In this document: piece by piece, positions 50,547 to 61,350 of the stretch
How positions within the stretch are numbered: position 1 is the first letter of the stretch
How the letters are laid out: each line of letters opens with the position of its first letter
Assembly: GCA_902517495.1 (NCBI GenBank)
Contig: CABYCO010000003.1
Span: forward strand, 23,886 to 87,885
Source of the DNA: an uncultured Pelagibacteraceae bacterium
GTDB taxonomy: Bacteria; Pseudomonadota; Alphaproteobacteria; Pelagibacterales; Pelagibacteraceae
Length of the DNA stretch: 64,000 bases
Direction of reading: 5' to 3'
Program-made: the position numbers and the translations under genes
Notes under the pieces: generated by a model
Told to the model about the DNA's origin: nothing
Database searches by the model: none
What the model saw: the letters and a program-made list of their open reading frames with translations, nothing else

Positions 50547-51422
50547 CTAAATGAAAGGTAAATCACAAACTTTTCCATCAAAATCAGAGCCATTTATATT
50601 GATTTTAAAGGATTTCGAAGTCTCAAAGTGTGGTTTGTTAATCATTGCAATCCCAATGACTTGTTTGAAGGTCGGATTATAACAACCAGATCTTAATTCT
50701 CCGATTACATTATTATCTTCATCTACTAGATCCATTGAGCCATTAACACTTATTTCCTTGGCATCAATTTTTACTCCCATAAGTTTTTTTTTAATTCCTT
50801 CAGCTTTAATTTTTTTAAGTTTTTCTTTACCTAGGAAATCAACATCACTATCTATATTTACATACTTATCAAAACCACACTCATATGGATTATCTCCATT
50901 ATCCATATCATTTCCATGAGAAAGTAATCCACTTTCAATACGTTCGATTAAGTTAGGGCCTCCAGGCTGAACATTAAATTCTTTACCAATTTCAAATAGA
51001 TGATCGTATAATTTTAAACCGGAGTCATTGTGTTCAACATAAATTTCATAACCACCTTGTTTAGACCAACCAGATCTCGCAATTAAATGCTTATCACCGC
51101 CGAATTCAAAATAATCAAAACCAAAAAATTTAAGATTTGCAATTTTTTCCCCAAAAACTTTTTCCATTAATTTAAATGACTTTGGACCTTGCACTGCCAT
51201 AATATCAATATCAGGTTCAATAATGTTAACATCAAAATTTTTTCCAATTGCTAATCCTTTTGCAAATAATATTACATCTGTATCAGCTATCGAAATCCAC
51301 CATTTATTTTCGTTGAATTTCAAAACAACTGGATCATTAATTAAGCCAGCATTATCATCTATTATTGGACAATAATAACATCTTCCCTCTTTTGATTTTG
51401 ATAAATCTCTACAAGTCAACAA
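50547..51422 (-). pseudogene. dmdA: 5'-truncated GcvT-fold gene, DMSP demethylase (DmdA)-like
   Basis: [78 protein letters not shown] are DmdA-like; the N-terminal region expected before LTCRDL is absent and the ORF begins with a bare TTG at the junction. Confidence 0.75.
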
Positions 51423-53677
51423 CTGGAATTGTTGGTGCTACCGTTATCGCAATGGGACTAATTTCTTTACCAACAATGTTAAATAATAATTATGATCGTA
51501 AGCTAGCGAGTGGTATTGTTTGTTCGTCTGGAACTCTAGGACAGATAATTCCTCCATCAATTGTGTTAATAATTATTGCTGACCAACTGGCAAGTGCATC
51601 TGATGTTGCAAATAATATTAGACAAAATGACTACAAAGCAATTACTGGTGAATTTAATATGCCTGGTGAGTTTAGAGTTGGATCATCTAGTGCGGGAGAT
51701 ATGTTCCTGGGCGCTTTGCTACCAGGATTAGTTCTAGTAGCGCTGTACATGACATATGTATTTTTTTATGCAAGAATAAAAAAAGGAGTTGCACCTCCTG
51801 TTCCATCTAAAGGAAATTTTGATTTTAAATTTTGGTTGAGAGTTGTAGTTATAATTATCCCACCTCTTGCACTTATATTTGCAGTATTAGGATCAATCTT
51901 AATGGGTATTGCAACTGTAAACCAAGCTGGTTCTATTGGAGCAATTGGCGCAACTTTAATGGCTGGATATAGATTGTTTGAAGGCAAGAAAAGTGCATTT
52001 TATCCTTTAATACTAATTATAGGATCAATAATACCAATTACTTTTTTAGCTTCAAATTATGAACTTAACGTAAAAAATTTAGAAGAAAGAAATATAGGTG
52101 CAATTTATACTACCGCCTTTTTTGTAATTATACTTGTTTATGGAATAGCATGGAGTTTCTGGAGAAGTTATAAGACAGACAATGTATTAAAAGAAGTCGT
52201 GACAGAAACTTGCATCACAACATCAATGGTTTTCATTATTCTATTAGGAGCTGCAATGCTTACATCTGGATTTAGAGCATTTGGAGGAGAAGAGTTGGTT
52301 AGAGATTTTCTTCAAGATCTGCCTGGAGGTTTTTGGACACAGTTCATTGTTGTTATGGTGGTAATTTTCCTTCTAGGATTCTTTTTAGACTTTATAGAAA
52401 TAGCTGTTGTTGTAGTTCCAATTATTGCACCAATACTACTTGCTGAAACAGGAGCAAATGTAACTGCTGTATGGCTTGGAGTAATGATAGGTGTAAACTT
52501 ACAGACGTCATTCTTAACACCTCCATTTGGGTTTGCTTTGTTTTATCTAAAAGGAGTTGCTCCTAAAATTATTCAGACATTAGATATATGGAAAGGTGTT
52601 GTGCCCTTCATAGCTCTACAGCTAATCGGCCTTGCTATTGTTGGTTTTTATCCAAGTCTTGTTAATTATCTCCCTAACAGAGTTTATTTAACATCAAATG
52701 TTGCTCCACCGCCAATGAACCCTAAACTTCAATATTGTTTGCAAGAATACAAATTTGCAAACTTTGAAACTAATGGAGATCAAATTAAAACTAGTATCAA
52801 TGAATTTGATGACATCATTTTAGCAAATTTACCAGCAGATAAATTAAGTTACTTCCAACGTCATGTTGATAATTCTAAATATTCTTTTGAATTAGTAGAC
52901 GATGTTAAGAGTGCTCAATCAATCTATGATGACTATGCGGTTGATTATAGAGATTTACATTTTAAAACAAGAAAAAAACAAAAGAAAATAATAAAATTAA
53001 ATAAAAAGATAGATAAGTTTAAAGCTGAAATAAGAAATCTTGATGATGAAGATGTATCAGATAAAAATAAAATTTTGCAAAAAATTGAAAATGTTAAGTT
53101 AGAGATCGAAGAAATCCAAAATTCAATACCTCAAGAGTGGAAAGCTAAAAATGATGAATTTAATAAAATTAATAAAGCAAAAAATTTAGCTGTAAAAAAA
53201 TACAAAAAGACGGTGGATAATGCATATGAGGATTTATTACTAATTAAGGAATTTATAAGTGATGGAGAAAAATTAGAAGAATTAGGTCAAGATATGAAAC
53301 TTCTTAAATCAAAAATAGATAATAGAGGTTATATTGATGCAATAGAATTTATTGATAATATTTTTGAGAAAGTTGGAGAAATTTCAGGATCCGATGAATT
53401 TGCTGATAAGCTTGATTATTTAATTACTCTTATGGATGAAGATGAAGTTGATTTTGAAAAACTTCAAAGTTCAGCAAATGATACTTATGTTTTATTCCAG
53501 CAAGAGATAGATTGGAGAAAAAATTTCAAGAAAAGTTATATAGATAAAATCAATGCTCATGATAAAGTTATTAGTGAAACTATTGGACTACGTCTTCAAT
53601 CAAAACTTACAAAAGAGCAAGCGATTTATGTCTCAAGATGTAATTCAATACATAGAGATATTTCTCTAAACTTTTAA
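51420..53677 (+). pseudogene. 5'-truncated TRAP transporter large permease (DctM-like) with long C-terminal extension
   Basis: [52 protein letters not shown] is internal DctM sequence; the first ~18 codons of the called ORF (51365 on) are antisense to the dmdA-like gene. Confidence 0.8.
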
Positions 53678-54694
53678 TTAATTCGTAATCTGATCAATTA
53701 TTTTCGATCTTTTATATAATCCTAAGCCTTCAGCTTTATGTTTTAACTTATTATATTCAGACTTTAAGTTTTCAGTATTTGCATTAATTTTATTTCCAAT
53801 CTCAATTATTGATCCAATGATTGGATCAATTTCTAGAGGACGTTTTGCATGTAAATCTTGAGTAGTAGATGGTTTATGGCCTTTTATTGAGATTGCTGCT
53901 TTAATTCTATGATCTATCGAAACATTAAATTTAACTCCAATTTTTTCTCCCACTGACTGACATTCCTCCATCAATTTTCTCACTGTTTTCAATAGTTCTG
54001 GGTCATCTCCAATCTCATCCAAAGATTTATCGTGTAGTGCGCTTACAATATTAAATGAACAATTACCCCAGAGTTTTATCCATATTTCATCTCTTAGGTT
54101 GCTTTTTTGTGGTGCTTTTAAACCTCCTGCAATTAATAAGTCTGCAATAATTTTAAGTCTTTCTGATTTTGATCCATCAGGTTCGCCTAATGTAAATCTT
54201 TCACCACCATTGTGTTTAATAACACCAGGTTCAGTAATTTCAGCTGCTGGATAAACCACACATCCAAGGGCTCTTGAAGGTTTTAAAGAATTCCAAATTT
54301 TACCATCAGGATCAACGCTATCTATATGTTTCTCATCTAAGTTTGTCCCTGTGTTAGCTTTATGAAAATACCACCACGGTAAGCCATTTACAGCAGATAT
54401 TATAGTTGTATTTTTTCCAATTAAGCTTTGAAGAGATTCTACTATGTTAGTAATCGCGTGAGCTTTCACTGAAATAAAAATATAATCTTGAATCCCAAGT
54501 TCTTTAGGATCATCTGTTACTTTTAATTTAAAGTTTTCTGATTTATCATTTTTAATTAATGTTAAGCCGTTTTCTTCTATAGCTTTTTTGTGTGGACCTC
54601 TGGCTACGAGCGATAAATCAATATTATTTTTACTCAAACATGCAGCTAAATATCCACCAATTGATCCTGCACCAAATATACAAACTTTTTTCAT
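53678..54694 (-). CDS. ketopantoate reductase family protein (PanE/ApbA-like)
   Basis: CIFGAGSIGGYLAACLSKNN, SAVNGLPWWYFHK, KLWGNCSFNIVSALH, GHKPSTTQDLHAKRPLEID. Confidence 0.85.
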   Translation of the reverse strand: MKKVCIFGAGSIGGYLAACLSKNNIDLSLVARGPHKKAIEENGLTLIKNDKSENFKLKVTDDPKELGIQDYIFISVKAHAITNIVESLQSLIGKNTTIISAVNGLPWWYFHKANTGTNLDEKHIDSVDPDGKIWNSLKPSRALGCVVYPAAEITEPGVIKHNGGERFTLGEPDGSKSERLKIIADLLIAGGLKAPQKSNLRDEIWIKLWGNCSFNIVSALHDKSLDEIGDDPELLKTVRKLMEECQSVGEKIGVKFNVSIDHRIKAAISIKGHKPSTTQDLHAKRPLEIDPIIGSIIEIGNKINANTENLKSEYNKLKHKAEGLGLYKRSKIIDQITN

Positions 54695-56202
54695 TAATTG
54701 TTTAAACCAAATTTTTTTGCTAAAACATTTCTTTGTAATTTTCCTGTTGCTCCTTTTGGAATTTCTTCAACAAAAAAAATTTTTTTTGGTATTTTAAACT
54801 TAGCAAGTTTTTCTTGAGCATATTGTAAAACGTCATTTTCTGAACATGTCTCACCACTTTTTATTATAATTGCGCTAGCAATATTTTCTCCAAGCATTTT
54901 ATCATCATAACCAAAACAAACTGCTTGATCTATAAATGGATGGTCCATTAATACGTTATCAACTTCTAATGGAGATATTTTTTCTCCACCTTTATTAATT
55001 ATTTCTTTTAATCTTCCTGAAATCTTTAAGTAACCCTCTTTATCAAAATAACCTTGATCGCCGGTTCTAAACCAACCATTGGTAAAACTTTTTTTGTTTG
55101 CTTCTTCATTATTATCGTATCCAAGAGTTACATTTTCACCTTTTATACACACTTCTCCTTCATCACCTTGTTTTAGCACTTCCCCATTTTCATTCATTAT
55201 ACATACCTCTGGGCCTGCTGGAAGGCCTACAAATCCTGCTTTTTGTTGCTTAGGTGGCAATGGATTGGAAGTCATTTGGTGAGTAGCTTCAGTCATACCG
55301 TATGCTTCAATTACTGGACAACTGAAAACATCATTTAAATCATTAAATACTGCTGGTGGTAAAGATGCAGATGATGATCTAATTAACCTTAGTTTTAGTC
55401 CCTTAGCAATTTCTAAATTTCTATGTGCTCTTAACAAAATAGTTTGATGCATTGTGGGTACTCCCGAGTACCAGGTTATTTTTTCTGACTTAGCTAAATC
55501 TAAAAATTTGATAGCATTAAAACCATTTGATGCACACACAGATGCACCAGCTTTCATTGATGAAGCTAAAATAGCTATCAGACCATGTATATGAAAAAGT
55601 GGCATAATATTAAGACAATGGTCATTTTCTGAAAGATTTAAACTTTTAGAAATATTTTCTGCTGAAGAAAAAATATTTTTATTTGTTAAAGGAACAATCT
55701 TTGGTCTTGATGTAGTACCAGAGGTGTGTAGCACTAATGCCTCGTCGCTTTCATTGGGTAAAGAATATTCACTCTCTTTTTTATAAATATCAAATATTCC
55801 TGAAGGTCCATCATTTTCTGGATTAATTTCACATAGTTCTATTTTTAATTTTTTTGCTACTTCGACAACTGGATTTTCAGAGTTTTTTTCAACCAAAACA
55901 ATTTTTGGATTTAAATCTTTTAAATAAAATTCATACTCTTCAGATTTATATGAGGGATTTAAAGGTGCTGCAGACATATAACTTGAAATAGCCAAAAAAC
56001 TTGAAGCCATGTAAGGCCCATTTGGTAAAACTATCGCTGCTCTATCTTTGTTTGATAATCCATTTCCAGCTAGCTGTTTAGAAATTTTATCGATAAATAA
56101 TTTTAAATCTTCGTAACTTAGTTTAGACTGGCTTTCAGAAGTTAGAGCAACATTTTTGTTACTTGCATTTTCAAAAATGTTTCTTACAATTCTTTTTGAC
56201 AT
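54694..56202 (-). CDS. acyl-CoA synthetase / AMP-binding enzyme
   Basis: LHTSGTTSRPKIVPLTNKN, EAYGMTEATHQM, GWFRTGDQGYFDKEGYLKISGRLKEIINKGGEKISPLEVD, PKGATGKLQR. Confidence 0.92.
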   Translation of the reverse strand: MSKRIVRNIFENASNKNVALTSESQSKLSYEDLKLFIDKISKQLAGNGLSNKDRAAIVLPNGPYMASSFLAISSYMSAAPLNPSYKSEEYEFYLKDLNPKIVLVEKNSENPVVEVAKKLKIELCEINPENDGPSGIFDIYKKESEYSLPNESDEALVLHTSGTTSRPKIVPLTNKNIFSSAENISKSLNLSENDHCLNIMPLFHIHGLIAILASSMKAGASVCASNGFNAIKFLDLAKSEKITWYSGVPTMHQTILLRAHRNLEIAKGLKLRLIRSSSASLPPAVFNDLNDVFSCPVIEAYGMTEATHQMTSNPLPPKQQKAGFVGLPAGPEVCIMNENGEVLKQGDEGEVCIKGENVTLGYDNNEEANKKSFTNGWFRTGDQGYFDKEGYLKISGRLKEIINKGGEKISPLEVDNVLMDHPFIDQAVCFGYDDKMLGENIASAIIIKSGETCSENDVLQYAQEKLAKFKIPKKIFFVEEIPKGATGKLQRNVLAKKFGLNN

Positions 56203-56205
56203 TAT

Positions 56206-57789
56206 TTAATACCCTTTTGCGTAACCGTCTTTTCTTGGATCAGACCCTCCTAAAAGGTCACCTTCTGTTCGATTTATTTTTATAGCTTGACCACCACCAT
56301 GAGTGCCATCAATATACTCAACATTATGACCGATTTCTTTCAATTCGTTAAAAATTTGATTATCAACTGATTTTTCAAGCTTATAAATATTGTTAAAATG
56401 AAAGGCTCTTGGAAAACTTAAAGCTTCTTGAGGCCCCATGCCATAATCAATCATATTATTTAAAACATGCACCTGTCCTACTGGCTGATATTGCCCTCCC
56501 ATAACCCCATAGCTTAAAGTTGCATTGTTATCTTTATCAATGACCATACCTGGAATAATAGTATGTAATGGTCTTTTTAAGCCTTCTATACAGTTTGGGT
56601 GTCCATGCTCTACTCTGAAATTTGTACCTCTGTTATGTAAAAGTATTCCACTTTTGTTTGTAGTGATACCTGATCCAAATACATAACAAACAGAATTAAT
56701 TATGGATACACTATTTAAGTCTTTATCTACAACTGTTAGATAAATTGTTTCTGGGTGAGCTGGAATATTTAAGTCACCAACATCACAGCAAGAATTGAGG
56801 TTAATTTTATTTAAAATATCTTCAATATTCTTATTACTTAAAATTTCATCTAAATCAAAATTTACAAAATTTGGATCGCCCAAACTTGTTTCTTTAACCT
56901 TATAAGCTTGTTTTGTAACCTCGGCTTCAAGATGAAATCTTTCTGTACTATTGAATTTATAGTTTTGAATATTTAGTTTCTCTAATAATTTCATCATTAT
57001 CAAAACAGTTACCCCAGGTCCATTTGGAGGACATTGATGAATAAATTCATCTCTATAACTAGATTTTATTGTTTCTGATCTTATTGTGTTCTGTTTAGAA
57101 AAATCCTCAAAAGTATGTACACCCCCTAATTCATTTAAACTTTCAATTATATCCTTTGCAGTTTCACCCTCATAAAATTCTTTACTTCCTTTTTTACTAA
57201 TTGCCTCTAATGTTTCTCCTAATGGAATATTTTTCATTAATTCATTTTCTTGATAAGTACGACCTTCTTTTAAAAAGATTTTTTTAGAATTTTCATTACC
57301 ATTAATTTTATTTAAACTATTATGCCACGCATTTGACACTACTTTAGAAATCTTGTGGCCATTTTTTGCAATATCAATCGCACCTAAAAATAATTGTTCA
57401 AAATCTAATTTACCAAATTCTTTATGAATAGTTTCCCAAGCATGAACTGCACCAGGAATCGTGACAGAATGAGGACTCGTTAATCCAATTTTATCTATAT
57501 TTTTTTCTTTAAAGAAATCATAACTTAACTTCTCTGGTGCTAAACCAGATCCATTAAAAGACACTGCATCTTTATTATTCATTTTAACTATTGCAAAGCA
57601 GTCTCCTCCAATACTAGTCGCGTTAGGTTCAACCACAGATAAAACAATTGAAGCCGCAATCGAAGCATCTACTGCATTTCCTCCCATTTTAAGTATTTTT
57701 AAGGCCTCTTCAGTTGCTAATGGATGAGATGTTGCAGCCATAGCATTTGCTGACCGTGCATCTTTATCTTTAGTTGATTGATTATTCAT
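56206..57789 (-). CDS. ggt: gamma-glutamyltranspeptidase family protein
   Basis: MAATSHPLATEEALKILKMGGNAVDASIAASIVLSVVEPNATSIGGDCFAIV; DGTHGGGQAI C-terminal region. Confidence 0.88.
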   Translation of the reverse strand: MNNQSTKDKDARSANAMAATSHPLATEEALKILKMGGNAVDASIAASIVLSVVEPNATSIGGDCFAIVKMNNKDAVSFNGSGLAPEKLSYDFFKEKNIDKIGLTSPHSVTIPGAVHAWETIHKEFGKLDFEQLFLGAIDIAKNGHKISKVVSNAWHNSLNKINGNENSKKIFLKEGRTYQENELMKNIPLGETLEAISKKGSKEFYEGETAKDIIESLNELGGVHTFEDFSKQNTIRSETIKSSYRDEFIHQCPPNGPGVTVLIMMKLLEKLNIQNYKFNSTERFHLEAEVTKQAYKVKETSLGDPNFVNFDLDEILSNKNIEDILNKINLNSCCDVGDLNIPAHPETIYLTVVDKDLNSVSIINSVCYVFGSGITTNKSGILLHNRGTNFRVEHGHPNCIEGLKRPLHTIIPGMVIDKDNNATLSYGVMGGQYQPVGQVHVLNNMIDYGMGPQEALSFPRAFHFNNIYKLEKSVDNQIFNELKEIGHNVEYIDGTHGGGQAIKINRTEGDLLGGSDPRKDGYAKGY

Positions 57790-57815
57790 AGTAATGATTA
57801 ATTAGAAAGATATAA

Positions 57816-59027
57816 ATGATAAACAAAGCAAATAAAAGTATTATAATTTTTTGTGTATTTGCATTTGGTTTTTTTATTTCTAATTTATTAAGATCAATTA
57901 CTGCAACTCTTACTCCAGTACTCACAAGTGAATTCGATTTAACAGCAGGTAACCTTGGACTGCTAGCAGGTGGATATTTTTTGGGTTTTTCTTTGATGCA
58001 AATACCAGCTGGCTTACTTCTTGATAAGCATGGGCCCAAAAAAGTAGTAGCATATCTCTTATTAATAGCACTAGTTAGTACCATTTCTTTCGCATTTGCA
58101 AAAAGTTTTACAGGTTTATTAATTTCTAGATTTTTTATAGGTGTTGGTGTTGCAGCATGCTTAATGGGGCCTTTGACTGGGTACCGTGTTTGGTTTGAAG
58201 ATAAATATCAACAAAGAGCTAATTCATGGATGCTGATGGTAGCAAGTTTTGGTTTTGTTATTTCAACACTACCAGTGCAAATTTTACTTCCAGTAATTGG
58301 ATGGCGATTTATTTTTTTATTAATTTCTATTCTAATTTTGTTAAGTATAATTTTAATATTAGTTTTTGCTCCATCTTGGAATACTAATATTCAAAATCAA
58401 AGCATACAAAAAAAAGGTAATCTTTCGGATGTTTGGAAGAATAAATTTTTTATAAGTTTAGTCCCTTTAGCTTTTTTAAATTATGGTGGCGTCCAAGCAA
58501 TTCAGACTTTATGGGCTGGCCCATGGATGTTAAATGTTGCGGGATACTCTCCGCTTGAAAGTGCAACAGGTTTATTTTGGATTAACATTACAATGTTATT
58601 TGCGTTTATGTTTTGGGGATATATTTTACCAAAATTATCATCTTTAGGTATCGATAGTATAAAGATAGTAAAAATTGGTCTTCCTATAAGTTACATAATT
58701 TTATTTTGTATAATAATTATGGGACAAAAAGCTGGAGCTACAATGTTTACATTTTATATTTTATCGTCGATAGTTTTATCTTTGACTCAGCCTGCCCTAG
58801 CTTTAAGTTTCCCACAGAATCTTGCTGGAAAATCATTAACCTCTTTGAACGTATTTATACATTCAGGTACATTTTTTGTTCAATGGAGTATAGGCTTATT
58901 AATTGATCTTTCTAGTAAAATGGGTGCAGACACTATTACAAGCTATAAAATTTCTTTCTCAATATTTTTATTTTTGTGCATTTTAAGTTATCTTTTTTTT
59001 ATATTTTTTAATAAAAATGAGAATTAA
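57816..59027 (+). CDS. MFS transporter
   Basis: 12-TM hydrophobic protein with LLDKHGPKKVVAY MFS loop motif and RSITATLTPVLTSEFDL N-terminus. Confidence 0.88.
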   Translation: MINKANKSIIIFCVFAFGFFISNLLRSITATLTPVLTSEFDLTAGNLGLLAGGYFLGFSLMQIPAGLLLDKHGPKKVVAYLLLIALVSTISFAFAKSFTGLLISRFFIGVGVAACLMGPLTGYRVWFEDKYQQRANSWMLMVASFGFVISTLPVQILLPVIGWRFIFLLISILILLSIILILVFAPSWNTNIQNQSIQKKGNLSDVWKNKFFISLVPLAFLNYGGVQAIQTLWAGPWMLNVAGYSPLESATGLFWINITMLFAFMFWGYILPKLSSLGIDSIKIVKIGLPISYIILFCIIIMGQKAGATMFTFYILSSIVLSLTQPALALSFPQNLAGKSLTSLNVFIHSGTFFVQWSIGLLIDLSSKMGADTITSYKISFSIFLFLCILSYLFFIFFNKNEN

Positions 59028-59829
59028 TTTTAAAATGACATTATCAAAATTACTTTTTTTTATTCCTTTAATTTATATTATTATTTGCTTGTTTATTTAC
59101 TTTTACCAAAGAAACCTTCTTTACCATCCAGGTGAAAATAACTATTTAGATGAGGGTCCATTAACTCATAAAATTCAAAAAATATCAGTAAATTCAAAAA
59201 ACGATCTAGTTGGATGGTATTTTTTTAAAAATAAAAATTTTAAAACAATCTTATTTTTTCATGGGAATGCGGGCAAACTTGATAATAGAATTTATAAACT
59301 AAATGAATTTGAAAAAATGGATGTAAATTATCTAATTTTTGCTTACAGGGGTTTTAGTGGAAACAAAGGAAAACCATCTGAATCTGGTTTAAATGAGGAT
59401 GCTCTTGCCGCTAAAAAATGGCTTAATTCAAAAGAAATAGAAGATAAAAATATTATTTTATACGGAGAGTCTCTTGGAACTGCTATAGCCATTAATCTTG
59501 CAAAAGATAATTCATTTTCTGGAGTTATCCTCGAGTCTCCCTTTACTTCAATGGAAACCTTAGCTAAAAAATATTACCCATATCTTCCTGTAAGTATTTT
59601 ATTAAAAGACAAATTCAACTCAATTGACAAATTAAATATGAATAATTCACCGTTATTAGTCATGCATGGAGAAAAAGATAGGATTGTACCTTTCTCTATG
59701 GGAAAAGAAATATATTCAGAATATAAAAATCAAAAATATAGTTATTTTGTAGAGAATGATGATCACATGATGGATTTTAATGAAAATTTAGTAAGATCGC
59801 TTAGATTGTTTATTAGCAATTTAAATTAA
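59017..59829 (+). CDS. alpha/beta hydrolase (BEM46/ABHD-like)
   Basis: FFHGNAGKLDNR, FAYRGFSGNKGKPSE, LYGESLGTAIAI, MHGEKDRIVPF, NDDHMMDF. Confidence 0.88.
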   Translation: MRINFKMTLSKLLFFIPLIYIIICLFIYFYQRNLLYHPGENNYLDEGPLTHKIQKISVNSKNDLVGWYFFKNKNFKTILFFHGNAGKLDNRIYKLNEFEKMDVNYLIFAYRGFSGNKGKPSESGLNEDALAAKKWLNSKEIEDKNIILYGESLGTAIAINLAKDNSFSGVILESPFTSMETLAKKYYPYLPVSILLKDKFNSIDKLNMNNSPLLVMHGEKDRIVPFSMGKEIYSEYKNQKYSYFVENDDHMMDFNENLVRSLRLFISNLN

Positions 59830-59879
59830 GACACAATTTAAACAAACTATAATCAATTTTTTTATTCAAAATTCAATTT

Positions 59880-60440
59880 GTGACGAAAAAAATTGTTTTA
59901 TTTTTGCTTATAATCTATCCACAACTTGCCGTTGGTGATATTAATCATACAAATAATAATAAATATTTTCATATAGGTAAAATGAAATCTTATGATAATG
60001 AATTTACTTTATATTTTAAGACAAGAAGTAAAGCGATTATTGCAAGGGGAGAAAATTCAAATTATTTGAATGATTACCCCCAAGATTTATATTTATTCGA
60101 TCATTTATCGAATACAGATTATCCTTTAATAACATATGAATGGTTTCCAAAAAAAATAAAAAAATTATTTAAAAATTATTCTTATCCATTATTTCCAGAA
60201 GATTTTGCATATTATCTTTTAAATGATAATAATACTCTTATTTTAGTCAGTGGTAAAAAGAGTTTCAATCAAAATTTACAGTATAATATAAAAAATAATG
60301 AATTAAATAATTTTGAAAATTCAGGTAAATTGAATTTTATAATTTCATCTTATGCAAAAATATGTGGCTATAAATCTCATGATAATAATTTTGAATGTAA
60401 ACTTCAAAAACCTTTGGTTTCTAAAAATTTAATCAATTAA
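59880..60440 (+). CDS. hypothetical protein with N-terminal signal peptide (GTG start)
   Basis: GTG start, MTKKIVLFLLIIYPQLAVGDI signal-like; remainder unrecognised. Confidence 0.6.
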   Translation: MTKKIVLFLLIIYPQLAVGDINHTNNNKYFHIGKMKSYDNEFTLYFKTRSKAIIARGENSNYLNDYPQDLYLFDHLSNTDYPLITYEWFPKKIKKLFKNYSYPLFPEDFAYYLLNDNNTLILVSGKKSFNQNLQYNIKNNELNNFENSGKLNFIISSYAKICGYKSHDNNFECKLQKPLVSKNLIN

Positions 60441-61350
60441 ATTGAGTAAAAGCATCTGCAAATTGCTCTGCATTAAATATTTGTAAATCATCTATTTTTT
60501 CACCAAGACCTAATCCAATAATTGGTACTTTATATTTTTTTGAGATAGCAATTAATACTCCACCTTTAGCTGTTCCATCAAGTTTGGTCATAATTAGACC
60601 TGTGATTTTAATAATTTTATCAAATTCTTCTAATTGATTTATTATATTTTGCCCTGATGTTGCATCCAAAACTAAGATTACATCTTGTGGTGCACTTTCA
60701 TCTGTCTTTTTAATGACATTTGCAATTTTTTTAAATTCATCCATCAAATTTTTCTTATTTTGTAATCTGCCAGCTGTATCAATAAGTACCTGACAAATAT
60801 TGTTGTTTTTTGCGTGTTCTATCGCCTTATACGCAACTGAAGCTGGGTCAGATCCTGGATTTGATTTAATAATTGTTGCGCCAACTTTATCAGACCAAGA
60901 TTCTAGCTGATCAATAGCTGCTGCCCTAAAGGTATCGCAAGCAGAAAATATTACTTCTGAGCCGTTATCTTTAAATATTTTACCAATTTTTCCTATAGTC
61001 GTAGTTTTACCTACTCCGTTTACACCAGATACTAATGTTACATTTAAATTTTCTTTTTTTTCAAAAAAATCTTTTCTTTCTAAAGGTATCATCAATTCCA
61101 GGATATACTCCTTTAGAACTAAATTTATTTCTTCAACTGCATCTTTTTTTGGATCTATTTTTTTTTGAGAGATAATACTTTTTATTTCAGATGAGGCATC
61201 AATACCAACATCAGAACTAATCAAAAATTCTTCAATCTTATTTAATGTTTCATCATCAATTTCCTTTTTTACAATTATTTCTCTAAGTCCTGAGGAAATA
61301 CTGTCAGCACTTTTTTTAAAACCTAATTTGAACTTTTCAAAAATACCCAT
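60433..61350 (-). CDS. ftsY: signal recognition particle receptor FtsY
   Basis: LVSGVNGVGKTTTIGKIG, DTFRAAAIDQLESW, LIDTAGRLQNKKNLM, TKLDGTAKGG. Confidence 0.97.
   Translation of the reverse strand: MGIFEKFKLGFKKSADSISSGLREIIVKKEIDDETLNKIEEFLISSDVGIDASSEIKSIISQKKIDPKKDAVEEINLVLKEYILELMIPLERKDFFEKKENLNVTLVSGVNGVGKTTTIGKIGKIFKDNGSEVIFSACDTFRAAAIDQLESWSDKVGATIIKSNPGSDPASVAYKAIEHAKNNNICQVLIDTAGRLQNKKNLMDEFKKIANVIKKTDESAPQDVILVLDATSGQNIINQLEEFDKIIKITGLIMTKLDGTAKGGVLIAISKKYKVPIIGLGLGEKIDDLQIFNAEQFADAFTQFN

Noticed and set aside
51365-51419. [18 protein letters not shown] as true N-terminus of the TRAP permease
   Set aside because: It is the antisense of the conserved DmdA-like coding sequence and resembles no DctM N-terminus.
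54694-56202. Calling the acyl-CoA synthetase dmdB
   Set aside because: It is near the dmdA-like gene, but the sequence alone does not separate methylmercaptopropionate-CoA ligase from other AMP-binding ligases (some segments look oxalate-CoA-ligase-like).
57782-58084. 100-aa minus-strand ORF
   Set aside because: Antisense to the confident MFS gene, with no recognisable domain.
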